A DNA stretch of 64,000 nt from NCBI GenBank assembly GCA_023395395.1, contig JAEWZH010000017.1:1-64000 (forward strand), given 5' to 3'. This stretch comes from Bacteroidota bacterium. GTDB lineage: Bacteria; Bacteroidota; Bacteroidia; Bacteroidales; Porphyromonadaceae. A model generated the notes under the pieces. The model was not told the DNA's origin. It made no database searches and saw nothing but the letters and a program-made list of their open reading frames with translations. Position numbers and translations under genes: made by a program. Shown in pieces: positions 7,960-16,288 of the stretch (positions are counted from its first letter, which is position 1; each line of letters opens with the position of its first letter).

Positions 7960-9321
7960 ATGAAATATATGGCTAACGTAATCAAAATTAAGAAAGGGCT
8001 GGACATCAACCTTGCGGGCAAGGCGCCTAAGGTCGAGGTACAGGTGGGGGAAGTCCATTCTTATGGTGTGGTACCTGACTTTTTTCCTGGCTTTGTCCCT
8101 AGGCTTGAGGTGCAGGTCGGTGACCGTGTCCAAGCTGGGTCAGCACTGATGTACCATAAGGACTGCCCTAAACTGAAGCTAACTGCACCCGTAAGTGGTG
8201 AGATAGTCGATGTAAAGCGTGGTGCGAAGCGCAAAATCCTATATATGGAGATAAAGCCTGATACCACTGTAGAGTATAAACACTTCGATGTAAATGGAAT
8301 TGCCCAGAAAAGCAATGAAGAAGTGATGATGCTACTCGGAGAGAGCGGGTTCTTATCTCTTTTCCGCAATCGTCCTTATGATAGGATCATCGATCCTAAT
8401 GTCACCCCAAGGGATATATATGTCACAGCTTATCAGAGTGCCCCTCTAGAAGGAGATGCTCTTGAACTAATAAGTGATGACAAGAAGTACCTCCAAAGTG
8501 CTATCGACCTACTTAGTCGCCTCACAATCGGTAGGGTGTATGTTAGCACAAAGATCGGAAGCAGTCTAAGCCTGACGAATTGTGATATTTATGAAGTAGA
8601 TGGACCACACCCAGCAGGTAATGCGAGTGTAATCATCAACAAGACTCGCCCAATAAATAAGGGTGAGAATGTATGGGTAATAGGTATTACAGAGCTAGCA
8701 CTACTCGGGCGGTTCCTTGCGACAGGCAAAGTAGACATGAGACGTAAGGTAGTATTTGCAGGCTCTCGAATGGAGAGTGCTGGCTATGCTGAGGTCATCC
8801 TTGGTGCTGATATTATGCAGCTTTGTGGTTCTAAAATCGACAAGAATCATGGTAATGTCCGCCTGATCGACGGCAATGTACTCACCGGTTCTCAAGTGAC
8901 TGAGGACAAACACCACCTCAATCCTTTCCACAGCCTCATCACCGCCATCCCTGAGGGGGATGATGTCCATGAGATGTTTGGTTGGGCTTCATTAAGTCTT
9001 AAGAGGTATAGCGCTAATCGTACATACCCAAGTGCACTCCTTGGGAAGGGAAGGACTTACGATATTGATGCTCGACTCAAAGGTGGCGCAAGAGCTATCA
9101 TAGTGAGCAACGAATATGACAAGGTGTTTCCGATGGACGTATTTCCAGAGCAATTAGTCAAAGCTACTATCGCTTTTGACATTGACAAGATGGAGGCTCT
9201 GGGAATATACGAAGTGGCTCCAGAAGACTTTGCACTATGCGAGTTTGTGGATACTTCGAAGCTGGAACTTCAGTACATCGTGCGCAAAGGATTGGATCAA
9301 TTGTTCAAGGAATTGAACTAA
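7960..9321 (+). CDS. nqrA: Na+-translocating NADH:quinone reductase subunit A
   Basis: A 453-residue NqrA, the peripheral subunit of the six-subunit Na+-NQR that oxidises NADH, reduces quinone and pumps Na+ out. The N-terminal motif IKIKKGLDINLAGKAP and the block PRLEVQVGDRVQAGSALMYHKDCPKLKLTAPVSGEI are diagnostic. The ATG at 7960 gives MKYMANVIKI; the ATG at 7969 (MANVIKI) is an equally good start. It is the first gene of a tight operon nqrABCDEF, all on the plus strand with gaps of 8-44 bp. Cytoplasmic face of the inner membrane. Confidence 0.95.
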   Translation: MKYMANVIKIKKGLDINLAGKAPKVEVQVGEVHSYGVVPDFFPGFVPRLEVQVGDRVQAGSALMYHKDCPKLKLTAPVSGEIVDVKRGAKRKILYMEIKPDTTVEYKHFDVNGIAQKSNEEVMMLLGESGFLSLFRNRPYDRIIDPNVTPRDIYVTAYQSAPLEGDALELISDDKKYLQSAIDLLSRLTIGRVYVSTKIGSSLSLTNCDIYEVDGPHPAGNASVIINKTRPINKGENVWVIGITELALLGRFLATGKVDMRRKVVFAGSRMESAGYAEVILGADIMQLCGSKIDKNHGNVRLIDGNVLTGSQVTEDKHHLNPFHSLITAIPEGDDVHEMFGWASLSLKRYSANRTYPSALLGKGRTYDIDARLKGGARAIIVSNEYDKVFPMDVFPEQLVKATIAFDIDKMEALGIYEVAPEDFALCEFVDTSKLELQYIVRKGLDQLFKELN

Positions 9322-9361
9322 TCTAGGGTTAGAATATTCACGATTAAAAAGATAAAGTACT

Positions 9362-10579
9362 TTGAACGGTTTAAGAAAATATCTGGACAAGATCAAGCCA
9401 AACTTTGAGAAGGGTGGCAAGATGTCTGCATTGTGGTCTACATTTGACGGGTTTGAGAGCTTCCTCTTCGTGCCCAATACGACCAGCAAGCGTGGAGTAC
9501 ACATCCACGATGCCAATGACTCTAAGCGGACAATGATCGTAGTGATAATGGCTTTAATCCCTGCGCTCCTATTCGGGATGTACAATGTAGGGTATCAGCA
9601 TTATCTTGTAACGGGTCAAGAAGTAGGGTTTTGGACTACTTTCTTCTATGGTTTCCTGTCTGTACTTCCACAGATAGTAGTAAGTTACCTAGTGGGTCTG
9701 GGCATCGAGTTTGCGATAGCGCAGGTCAAGAAAGAAGAGATCGCTGAGGGCTTTCTAGTATCAGGAATCCTTATCCCGATGGTAGTCCCAGTAGAGACTC
9801 CTCTATGGCAGATTGCGGTAGCTACCGCATTTGCCGTAATATTTGCGAAAGAGGTATTCGGTGGTACTGGATACAATGTATTCAACGTAGCATTAGTTAC
9901 TCGTGCCTTCCTATTTTTCTCATACCCAGCTCAGATGTCGGGAGACTCTGTGTTTATCCGCACAGGAAAGACGTTTGGATTGGGGGGCGAGGCAGCGACA
10001 ATAGATGCCTACTCTGGTGCAACACCTCTAGGTCAGGCAGGGTTAGCGGGGAACCAGATGCCTGAGCTCACTAACGCTATTGGTCAGCCAATTAGCACTA
10101 TGGACTATTTCCTCGGGCTTATCCCTGGTTCTATTGGAGAGACTTCTACCCTCGCCATCTTACTAGGGGCTCTTCTACTTATCGCTACGGGGGTTGCAAG
10201 TTGGAAGATAATGGTATCTGTCCTTGGAGGCGGTTTTATCACTGCCCTCATGTTCAATGCTATTGGCGGAAACGGTGTGATGTTACTTCCTGCTCTCGAT
10301 CACCTACTTCTTGGTGGTTTTGCTTTCGGAGCTGTATTTATGGCGACGGATCCAGTTACCGCATCTCGTACCGAGAAAGGGAAATGGATATATGGTGCTC
10401 TTATCGGGTTCTTTGCAGTAACCATCCGCGCTCTCAATCCAGGTTATCCAGAGGGTATGATGCTCGCAATTCTGCTGATGAACGCATTTGCACCACTTAT
10501 CGATTACTATGTGGTAGATGCCAATATCCGTAAGCGTATGAACCGAGCGAAGGCATCGATAGCGGTAGAGAATAAGTAA
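9362..10579 (+). CDS. nqrB: Na+-translocating NADH:quinone reductase subunit B
   Basis: A 405-residue integral membrane subunit carrying covalently bound FMN and riboflavin. The FMN-anchoring SGAT motif is present (DAYSGATPLG), with the acceptor threonine at T221. The start is TTG at 9362: LRKYLDKIKPNFEKGGK is conserved in family members, so starting at the later ATG (9422) would remove a family-typical N terminus. Multiple hydrophobic segments run from residue 58 to the end. It lies 40 bp after nqrA and 30 bp before nqrC. Confidence 0.95.
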   Translation: MNGLRKYLDKIKPNFEKGGKMSALWSTFDGFESFLFVPNTTSKRGVHIHDANDSKRTMIVVIMALIPALLFGMYNVGYQHYLVTGQEVGFWTTFFYGFLSVLPQIVVSYLVGLGIEFAIAQVKKEEIAEGFLVSGILIPMVVPVETPLWQIAVATAFAVIFAKEVFGGTGYNVFNVALVTRAFLFFSYPAQMSGDSVFIRTGKTFGLGGEAATIDAYSGATPLGQAGLAGNQMPELTNAIGQPISTMDYFLGLIPGSIGETSTLAILLGALLLIATGVASWKIMVSVLGGGFITALMFNAIGGNGVMLLPALDHLLLGGFAFGAVFMATDPVTASRTEKGKWIYGALIGFFAVTIRALNPGYPEGMMLAILLMNAFAPLIDYYVVDANIRKRMNRAKASIAVENK

Positions 10580-10609
10580 TGTATAACTAATCCATGTACA
10601 ATTAAGACG

Positions 10610-11329
10610 ATGAAAAAAAATAGTAATACATACGTCATTCTCTACTCATCCGTGATGGTGATTCTTGTGGCAGTAGGGTTAGCACTAACCTCTCAAGCGT
10701 TAAAGGATAGGCAGTCTCGCAATGTGGATCTTGACACTATGCGTCAGATCCTACGCTCACTCAGTATGGATGTAGATCCGACACTCGACACTTCTGAAGC
10801 TCTCTACAGCGACCTCATCAAGGAAGCGTATTTGGTGGATGCCACCGGAAATATCGTGGCTGGAAGTGAAGGTAATAGCACAACTGACCCTGCTTTCTTA
10901 GCAGCTCTAGATTTAGCTAAGCTAAGCACCATGGAAGGGTACCCAGTATTCGTCGCTGAGATAGATGGGCAGAAGAAGTACATTCTAGGCATGTACGGAG
11001 CAGGGCTTTGGGGACCTATATGGGGATACATCGCACTTAATGAGGATGCAAATACCGTGTATGGCGTCAATCTCGACCACGCCAGTGAGACCCCTGGTCT
11101 AGGAGCAGATATCGCACTTCCAAAATTTCGAGAGAGATTTGAGGGAAAAGAGATTTATAAAAATGGCATGCTCAAGAGTATCGCTGTGGTGAAGCCTAAC
11201 GCTGTAGTTGAAGACATGGATCGAGTAGATGGCATCTCAGGAGGCACACTTACATCTAATGGGGTCAATAATATGCTTCTTGATGCCTTCAAGCGCTACC
11301 AACCTTATCTTGATAATCTGAGAAAGTAA
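10610..11329 (+). CDS. nqrC: Na+-translocating NADH:quinone reductase subunit C
   Basis: A 239-residue subunit with one N-terminal membrane segment (about residues 6-27) and a periplasmic domain that carries covalent FMN. The attachment motif appears as DGISGGTLTS, with the flavin-bearing threonine at T213; the usual SGAT is SGGT here. MYGAGLWGPIWGYIAL and HASETPGLGADI are family hallmarks. FMN loading would need the flavin transferase ApbE, which is not in this window. It is 8 bp upstream of nqrD. Confidence 0.95.
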   Translation: MKKNSNTYVILYSSVMVILVAVGLALTSQALKDRQSRNVDLDTMRQILRSLSMDVDPTLDTSEALYSDLIKEAYLVDATGNIVAGSEGNSTTDPAFLAALDLAKLSTMEGYPVFVAEIDGQKKYILGMYGAGLWGPIWGYIALNEDANTVYGVNLDHASETPGLGADIALPKFRERFEGKEIYKNGMLKSIAVVKPNAVVEDMDRVDGISGGTLTSNGVNNMLLDAFKRYQPYLDNLRK

Positions 11330-11337
11330 TATCACAT

Positions 11338-11970
11338 ATGGCACTATTTGATAAGAAGAACAGGGCTGCTTTTATTGAGCCCTTGAGCAAGAATAACCCT
11401 GTGCTCGTACAGGTACTAGGTATCTGTTCGGCACTTGCTGTTACGAGCAAGCTAGAGCCAGCTATCGTGATGGCACTTTCAGTAACAATCGTAGTCGCAA
11501 TTGCCAATGTAGTAATTGCATTACTCCGCAAAACAATCCCTAATAACATCCGTGTGATTGTTCAATTGGTAGTTGTAGCTACTCTAGTTACAATCGTGAG
11601 CCAAGTCCTTCAGGCATTTGCTTTCGACCTCAATAAGCAACTTTCCGTATATATCGGACTGATTATCACCAACTGTATCTTGATGGGGCGCCTTGAGGCA
11701 TTTGCTATGACCAATAAGCCATGGTCATCATTCCTTGACGGCGCTGGTAATGGTCTAGGTTATGGTCTGATCCTAGTCATTGTCGGTTTTTTCCGAGAGT
11801 TACTCGGATCAGGTACGCTACTGGGTTACCAAGTAGTTCCAGATAGCTTCTACGAAGCTGGATATGTAAATAACGGGCTTGCGATTCTTCCCCCCATGGC
11901 GCTTATCATCACAGCTGTGATAGTATGGATTCATCGTTCTAAGAACCCTGAGCTACAGGAGAAGAATTAA
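11338..11970 (+). CDS. nqrD: Na+-translocating NADH:quinone reductase subunit D
   Basis: A 210-residue polytopic protein with about six membrane segments. NqrD and NqrE are homologous, inverted in the membrane, and together hold an intramembrane iron centre with cysteines. Candidates here are C30 in VQVLGICSALAVTSKL and the cysteine in GLIITNCILMGRLEAFA. The NNPVLVQVLGICSALAVT start is typical. It lies 8 bp after nqrC and 44 bp before nqrE. Confidence 0.95.
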   Translation: MALFDKKNRAAFIEPLSKNNPVLVQVLGICSALAVTSKLEPAIVMALSVTIVVAIANVVIALLRKTIPNNIRVIVQLVVVATLVTIVSQVLQAFAFDLNKQLSVYIGLIITNCILMGRLEAFAMTNKPWSSFLDGAGNGLGYGLILVIVGFFRELLGSGTLLGYQVVPDSFYEAGYVNNGLAILPPMALIITAVIVWIHRSKNPELQEKN

Positions 11971-12014
11971 TAGGTAAGTGAAATCAATCAAACGAAAGGA
12001 CAGTATTTAATTTT

Positions 12015-12641
12015 ATGGAATATCTAAGTCTATTTGTCAAGTCCATTTTTGTGGACAATATGATCTTCGCTTACTTCCTAGGTATGTGTTCATATCTAGC
12101 AATATCGAAGAATGTAAAGACCTCTGTCGGTCTTGGTATCGCAGTCGTAGTAGTCCAAGTACTTACCCTACCGCTCAACTATCTCCTCTGGACAAAAGTC
12201 CTACAAGAGGGAGCTCTAGCTTGGACAGGGGTAGAAGCTCTTGCGGGTCTCGACCTTAGCTACCTCAGTCTCCTTATTTTCATCGCTGTCATTGCAGCCT
12301 TTGTGCAAATGCTGGAAATGGCTATCGAGAAATTCAGTCCCGCACTTTACAATTCGCTCGGAATCTTCCTTCCTCTTATTGCCGTTAATTGTGCGATCCT
12401 CGGTGGTTCGCTATTTATGCAGCAAAAAGTAGGAGGCGATATTACCAACTTTGGGCACGCTCTCTCATACGCAGCTGGCTCGGGATTTGGTTGGATGCTA
12501 GCGATTGTAGGTCTTGCCGCTATTCGTGAGAAGATGATTTACAACGACGTACCAAAACCTCTAAGAGGATTTGGCATGGCTCTTATCATCACTGCTCTTA
12601 TGGGCATTGCCTTCCAGTGTTTCTCTGGTCTTAGCATCTAA
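12015..12641 (+). CDS. nqrE: Na+-translocating NADH:quinone reductase subunit E
   Basis: A 208-residue polytopic subunit homologous to NqrD. The start MEYLSLFVKSIFVDNMIFAYFLGMCSYLAIS and the segment LIAVNCAILGGSLFM supply the two membrane cysteines expected to bind the Fe centre shared with NqrD. The related Rnf subunit RnfA is excluded by context, since all six nqr genes including nqrA and nqrF are present. The length is usual for the family. Confidence 0.95.
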   Translation: MEYLSLFVKSIFVDNMIFAYFLGMCSYLAISKNVKTSVGLGIAVVVVQVLTLPLNYLLWTKVLQEGALAWTGVEALAGLDLSYLSLLIFIAVIAAFVQMLEMAIEKFSPALYNSLGIFLPLIAVNCAILGGSLFMQQKVGGDITNFGHALSYAAGSGFGWMLAIVGLAAIREKMIYNDVPKPLRGFGMALIITALMGIAFQCFSGLSI

Positions 12642-12674
12642 GGAGTGTAGACAAAAATTGAAATCTATAAAAAG

Positions 12675-13934
12675 ATGAATATAATGACATTATTAGCAAT
12701 ATCTCCGGCTATATGGGGTAGCACACTAGTATTTCTGCTACTAATACTCTTCTTGGTATTATTGCTACTTCTAGCTCAGAAGAAACTAGTCGCATCTGGC
12801 AATGTTACCATCACTGTCAATGAAGACAATAAGATAGAGGTACCACAGGGTAGCTCTCTACTTACTACCCTCCAAAATAAAGGCGTGTATCTATCAAGTG
12901 CTTGTGGTGGACAGGGGACTTGTGGTCAATGCCGTTGCCGTGTTGTAGAGGGAGGAGGTGAAATTCTAAGTACTGAAACACCACACTTCTCTCGCCGTGA
13001 AATCAACGACAAGTATCGTCTTTCCTGCCAAGTAAAAGTAAAAGAAGATCTAAAGATAGCGGTACCGGAAGAAGTTTTTGGCGTTAAAGAGTGGGAGTGC
13101 GAAGTCATCTCCAATCGCAATGTCGCTTCTTTTATCAAGGAGTTTGTAGTGAAGCTTCCTGAGGGTGAGCATATGGACTTCAAAGCTGGATCTTACGCTC
13201 AAATCAAGATTCCCAAGTACGAGATTAAGTATTCAGACATGATTGTCGAAGAGCCATTTAAGGCGGAGTGGGACAAGTTTAAGCTATGGGATCTTGTTGG
13301 TAAGAATACCGAAGAAACCATCCGTGCCTACTCTATGGCAAATTATCCGGCAGAGGGTAATATTATCACCCTCAATGTCCGTATCGCTACTCCACCATTT
13401 GATCCTAAAGTCGGTGGTTGGATGAAAGTAAATCCTGGTATTGCATCTACCTATATCTTCAGTCTAAAGCCTGGCGACAAGGTGAGGATGTCAGGTCCTT
13501 ATGGAGAGTTCCACATCCAAGATACTGATGCCGAAATGCTTTACATCGGTGGTGGTGCAGGTATGGCTCCACTTCGTGCTCAGATATTACACCTCTTCAA
13601 CACACTCAAGACGGGTCGCAAGGTATCCTACTGGTACGGAGCTCGCTCCAAAGTGGAGATATTTTACGAGGAAGACTTCCGAAAGCTCGAAGAGCAGTTC
13701 CCCAACTTCAAATTCAATATTGCTCTTTCTGCTGCATTACCTGAAGATAATTGGACAGGCTACACCGGCTTTATCCATCAGGTGATTTATGATGAATACC
13801 TCAAGAATCATCCAGCTCCTGAAGATATTGAGTACTATATGTGTGGTCCTGGCCCTATGGCTGCTTCAGCGCTCAAGATGCTCGATGACCTTGGCGTTGC
13901 TCGTGAGAGTATCTACTTTGATGACTTTGGTTAA
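12675..13934 (+). CDS. nqrF: Na+-translocating NADH:quinone reductase subunit F
   Basis: A 419-residue NADH-oxidising subunit. One N-terminal membrane anchor (about residues 14-34) precedes a 2Fe-2S ferredoxin domain with ligands C77, C83, C86 and C118 (ACGGQGTCGQC and LSCQ). The ferredoxin-reductase part follows: FAD motif RAYSMANYP, NAD-binding GGGAGMAPLR and the C-terminal MCGPGPM. Electrons enter the complex here. It is the last gene of the operon, followed by a terminator at 13960-13994. Confidence 0.96.
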   Translation: MNIMTLLAISPAIWGSTLVFLLLILFLVLLLLLAQKKLVASGNVTITVNEDNKIEVPQGSSLLTTLQNKGVYLSSACGGQGTCGQCRCRVVEGGGEILSTETPHFSRREINDKYRLSCQVKVKEDLKIAVPEEVFGVKEWECEVISNRNVASFIKEFVVKLPEGEHMDFKAGSYAQIKIPKYEIKYSDMIVEEPFKAEWDKFKLWDLVGKNTEETIRAYSMANYPAEGNIITLNVRIATPPFDPKVGGWMKVNPGIASTYIFSLKPGDKVRMSGPYGEFHIQDTDAEMLYIGGGAGMAPLRAQILHLFNTLKTGRKVSYWYGARSKVEIFYEEDFRKLEEQFPNFKFNIALSAALPEDNWTGYTGFIHQVIYDEYLKNHPAPEDIEYYMCGPGPMAASALKMLDDLGVARESIYFDDFG

Positions 13935-13959
13935 TTCACCTTTTGGTGAATACTTCTAT

Positions 13960-13994
13960 AGCCCTGCCGGCGATTGCTGGTGGGGCTTTTTTCT
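13960..13994 (+). terminator. nqr operon terminator
   Basis: AGCCC (13960-13964) pairs with GGGCT (13983-13987), with an imperfect inner stem CCGGC/GCTGG, followed by TTTTTTCTTT. A smaller hairpin (ATTCACCTTTTGGTGAAT, 13934-13951) precedes it. Confidence 0.75.
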
Positions 13995-14017
13995 TTATGG
14001 TCTTTATCGGGTTGCAT

Positions 14018-14059
14018 GATAAAAGCGAAGCTATCCACTGAATACAGTGGATAGCTTCG
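14018..14059 (-). terminator. dnaA terminator hairpin
   Basis: A 15-bp perfect stem, CGAAGCTATCCACTG (14026-14040) with its complement (14045-14059), and a 4-nt loop. On the minus strand it is followed by CTTTTATC, a short T-run. The stem carries TATCCAC twice in inverted orientation, a partial DnaA-box match. Confidence 0.65.
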
Positions 14060-14088
14060 ACTCAAATAATTTATGAATAAAACGGTAT

Positions 14089-15426
14089 TTACATATCCAG
14101 TAACTCGTAAATCTCGCTAAGCTCAGACTTAAACTGATGGTCAGTGTCTAAGAGATTTTCTATTGCCCTCTCGGCATAAATCACAGTAGAGTGATCACGC
14201 CCCCCTACTTCAGCTCCAATGGCGGCAAGTGATACATCGGTAAGCTTCTTGGACAGGTACATCACTACTTGGCGTGCCTGCACGATTTCGCGCTTACGCT
14301 TTCTGCCGAGAATATCCGACTTGTCCAAGTTATAATAACTACCAACAGCCTCTAGTATTTCAGGGACACTCAGTTTGCGCTCCTCTACCCCTACAGTCTG
14401 CGATAGCACCCTCTCAGCCAGCTCCATCGACAGCTCCTCATTACAATAAATCGCATTTGCCATCAGCGAAGTAAGCGCTCCCTCCAGATCACGCACATTA
14501 TCCTTGGCGTGCTTCACGATAAAATTAAACACATCCTCAGGGATATTCAACCCCGCTTCATCTACCTTAGATTTGAGGATTTCCCTCCTCAGATGCGCAT
14601 CAGGACGTTCAATCTCCACCGTTAATCCCCATTTCAGACGCGTATAGAGTCGCTCTTCCATTCCTTTAAGGTCAGCCGGGCACCTATCAGAAGTGATGAT
14701 GATTTGTTTCCCAAGCATCTTTAGATGATTGAATATCTGGAAAAAGGCGTTCTGAGTGCTCTTTGCCTCTGCAAACTCCTGAATATCATCGATAAGAAGC
14801 AAATCAATGTTCTGATAGTAATTATAAAAGAGTTCAGGTTGCTTGGCAGTAATCGTTGCTTCCACAAATTGTCGTTTAAACGTCTGGGCAGGCACATAGA
14901 CAGCCTTATAGCCAGAGCGTCTTGCCACCAATTCATTGCCAATAGCATGCATCAGGTGTGTCTTACCCACACCGGAAGCGCCATATATAAATAGAGGATT
15001 GAAAGCAGTCTCCCCCGGCTTCTCTACAATACTCAGTGCCGCAGTATAAGCCAAACGATTGCAAATACTTTGGTAAAAGTTGCCGAACACCATACGAACA
15101 TCGAGGTGCGTCACAAAACTTTCCTCTACTGCCACATCTGCCTCTGCTCTCTTTGGAGTTGTCTTAGGAGAATAGGTAGGGAAGCTATAGGTAAGATTGA
15201 TACCCTCTCCAAAAGCTTTCTCCAAAGCATACTTGAAGAGCTCAAAGTAGTCCTCTTCCAGTTTAAAACAATAGTCCTGCGACGGCACACGGACAACCAA
15301 CTGATTGTCCTGCATACTTACAGGCACCAACGGCTTAAACCATATATCAAACTCTCTATTATTAGAGAGGTGAGTATTCACTTCATTAAGAAAAATACCC
15401 CACGAACTACTCAGAGAATCACTCAT
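14089..15426 (-). CDS. dnaA: Chromosomal replication initiator DnaA
   Basis: A 445-residue DnaA. Domain I is residues 1-80, followed by a short linker and the AAA+ domain with Walker A GASGVGKT (149-156) and Walker B LLLIDDIQE. The C-terminal DNA-binding domain carries GGRDHSTVIYAERAI, the DnaA-box-reading signature. It opens the replication origin with ATP. Transcribed leftward, away from an 862-bp AT-rich intergenic region, and convergent with nqrF. No clean promoter is visible; a weak -7-like sequence lies near 15593. Confidence 0.97.
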   Translation of the reverse strand: MSDSLSSSWGIFLNEVNTHLSNNREFDIWFKPLVPVSMQDNQLVVRVPSQDYCFKLEEDYFELFKYALEKAFGEGINLTYSFPTYSPKTTPKRAEADVAVEESFVTHLDVRMVFGNFYQSICNRLAYTAALSIVEKPGETAFNPLFIYGASGVGKTHLMHAIGNELVARRSGYKAVYVPAQTFKRQFVEATITAKQPELFYNYYQNIDLLLIDDIQEFAEAKSTQNAFFQIFNHLKMLGKQIIITSDRCPADLKGMEERLYTRLKWGLTVEIERPDAHLRREILKSKVDEAGLNIPEDVFNFIVKHAKDNVRDLEGALTSLMANAIYCNEELSMELAERVLSQTVGVEERKLSVPEILEAVGSYYNLDKSDILGRKRKREIVQARQVVMYLSKKLTDVSLAAIGAEVGGRDHSTVIYAERAIENLLDTDHQFKSELSEIYELLDM

Positions 15427-15911
15427 TGAACTATCAACTTCTACTCCTCCACATGACTAAACAACCAATTCCTCATCCACCCATGAACTTCGCCCATCAC
15501 TTCTTAACTAACACGGTTTTTCCAAACAAGTGATACGCATCTTATTAGGCACTAAAAGAGAGGATGGTGGGCATCACTCTCTCTTAACAACTGCAAAGAT
15601 TATCAATATATTTGAGATAAAAAAACCTCGTTTTGAAGCCCACTACCACTACCTCCTATACAGCAATTACTTAGGACGTAACTAACTAGTAATGAGTTAA
15701 TAAAATAGATTTGGAGAAGTAAATATTTGGCTTGTAAGTGCTTTAGGTAAATATCCAACAAACGTTAAATTTTAATCCCTCTATTTTATCGTACTGCGAT
15801 CATATAAACCATATCTCTTCTCCTCAAAAAGAGCTGGTCTCCCCCACAAACCATAAATACCTCATCCATAAACCTTCTCTGTATCAGCATTCCCCGATAT
15901 CTATAGACAGA

Positions 15912-16009
15912 ATGACCATTTAATATATATCAATCTAAACAATTAGTATATATTAATTTCACGAATTAGTATATATTAAACTTGAAATTAGTATATATTA
16001 AATGGTCAT
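15912..16009. repeat. AT-rich iterons within an 18-bp inverted repeat, upstream of dnaA
   Basis: AATTAGTATATATTAA occurs exactly three times, at 15941-15956, 15964-15979 and 15986-16001, spaced 23 and 22 bp. The block is bracketed by a perfect inverted repeat: ATGACCATTTAATATATA (15912-15929) and its complement (15992-16009). The right arm overlaps the last iteron. The rest of 15427-16288 is AT-rich, without a gene, and contains several AAACCATA or TATGGTTT words (for example around 15800-15880 and 16050). Candidate DNA-unwinding or initiator-binding region; function not shown. Confidence 0.6.
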
Positions 16010-16155
16010 ACCTGATATAGAAACAGGGCAAACGCACACCAACTAAGGTTTATGGTTTATACCTATCGCGGAGATTTATTCAGTCTCGCCAAAAAAGGTC
16101 ACATGGCAACCCCCATTTTGTGACGGGACATTCAACTGTCAAATGCCATAAAAAG

Positions 16156-16190
16156 TTTGGTCAAACATTGGCATAATTTAGCTATATTTG
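16156..16190 (+). promoter_or_regulatory. secDF promoter
   Basis: TTTG (16156-16159), 23 bp, TATATTTG (16183-16190). The spacing is a little long, but the -7 box is exact and the -33 element is embedded in TTTGGTCAAA, the same extended word seen in the promoters at 26-57 and 163-194. Transcription should start near 16197. Confidence 0.6.
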
Positions 16191-16198
16191 CAGACTGA

Positions 16199-16238
16199 AG
16201 TGCCTACCCTCCACTGGAGTGTGGTTGGATTAGGCACT
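16199..16238 (+). promoter_or_regulatory. Hairpin in the secDF 5' leader
   Basis: AGTGCCTA (16199-16206) pairs with TAGGCACT (16231-16238), enclosing a smaller CCAC/GTGG hairpin. It sits right at the predicted mRNA 5' end, about 50 nt before the ATG. It could stabilise the mRNA or regulate translation; no T-run follows. Confidence 0.45.
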
Positions 16239-16288
16239 GCTTTGGGTTTGAAATAAATAGACAAACAATAAATAATTACGACTTACAG

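Noticed and set aside
14725..15429. Plus-strand reading frames opposite dnaA
   Set aside because: They are antisense shadows of the highly conserved dnaA gene.
15591..15600. Promoter for dnaA
   Set aside because: Minus-strand ATCTTTGCAG resembles a -7 box but does not fit TAnnTTTG exactly, and there is no TTTG at the right distance.
15700..15760. Second copy of the ncRNA promoter
   Set aside because: ATAAAATAGATTTGG matches the ncRNA promoter upstream half (5433 onward), but no -7 box follows at 19-21 bp; possibly a decayed copy.
15427..16288. Definite replication origin
   Set aside because: Proximity to dnaA and AT-rich repeats are suggestive, but clear DnaA boxes are lacking and neighbouring gene directions do not support it.
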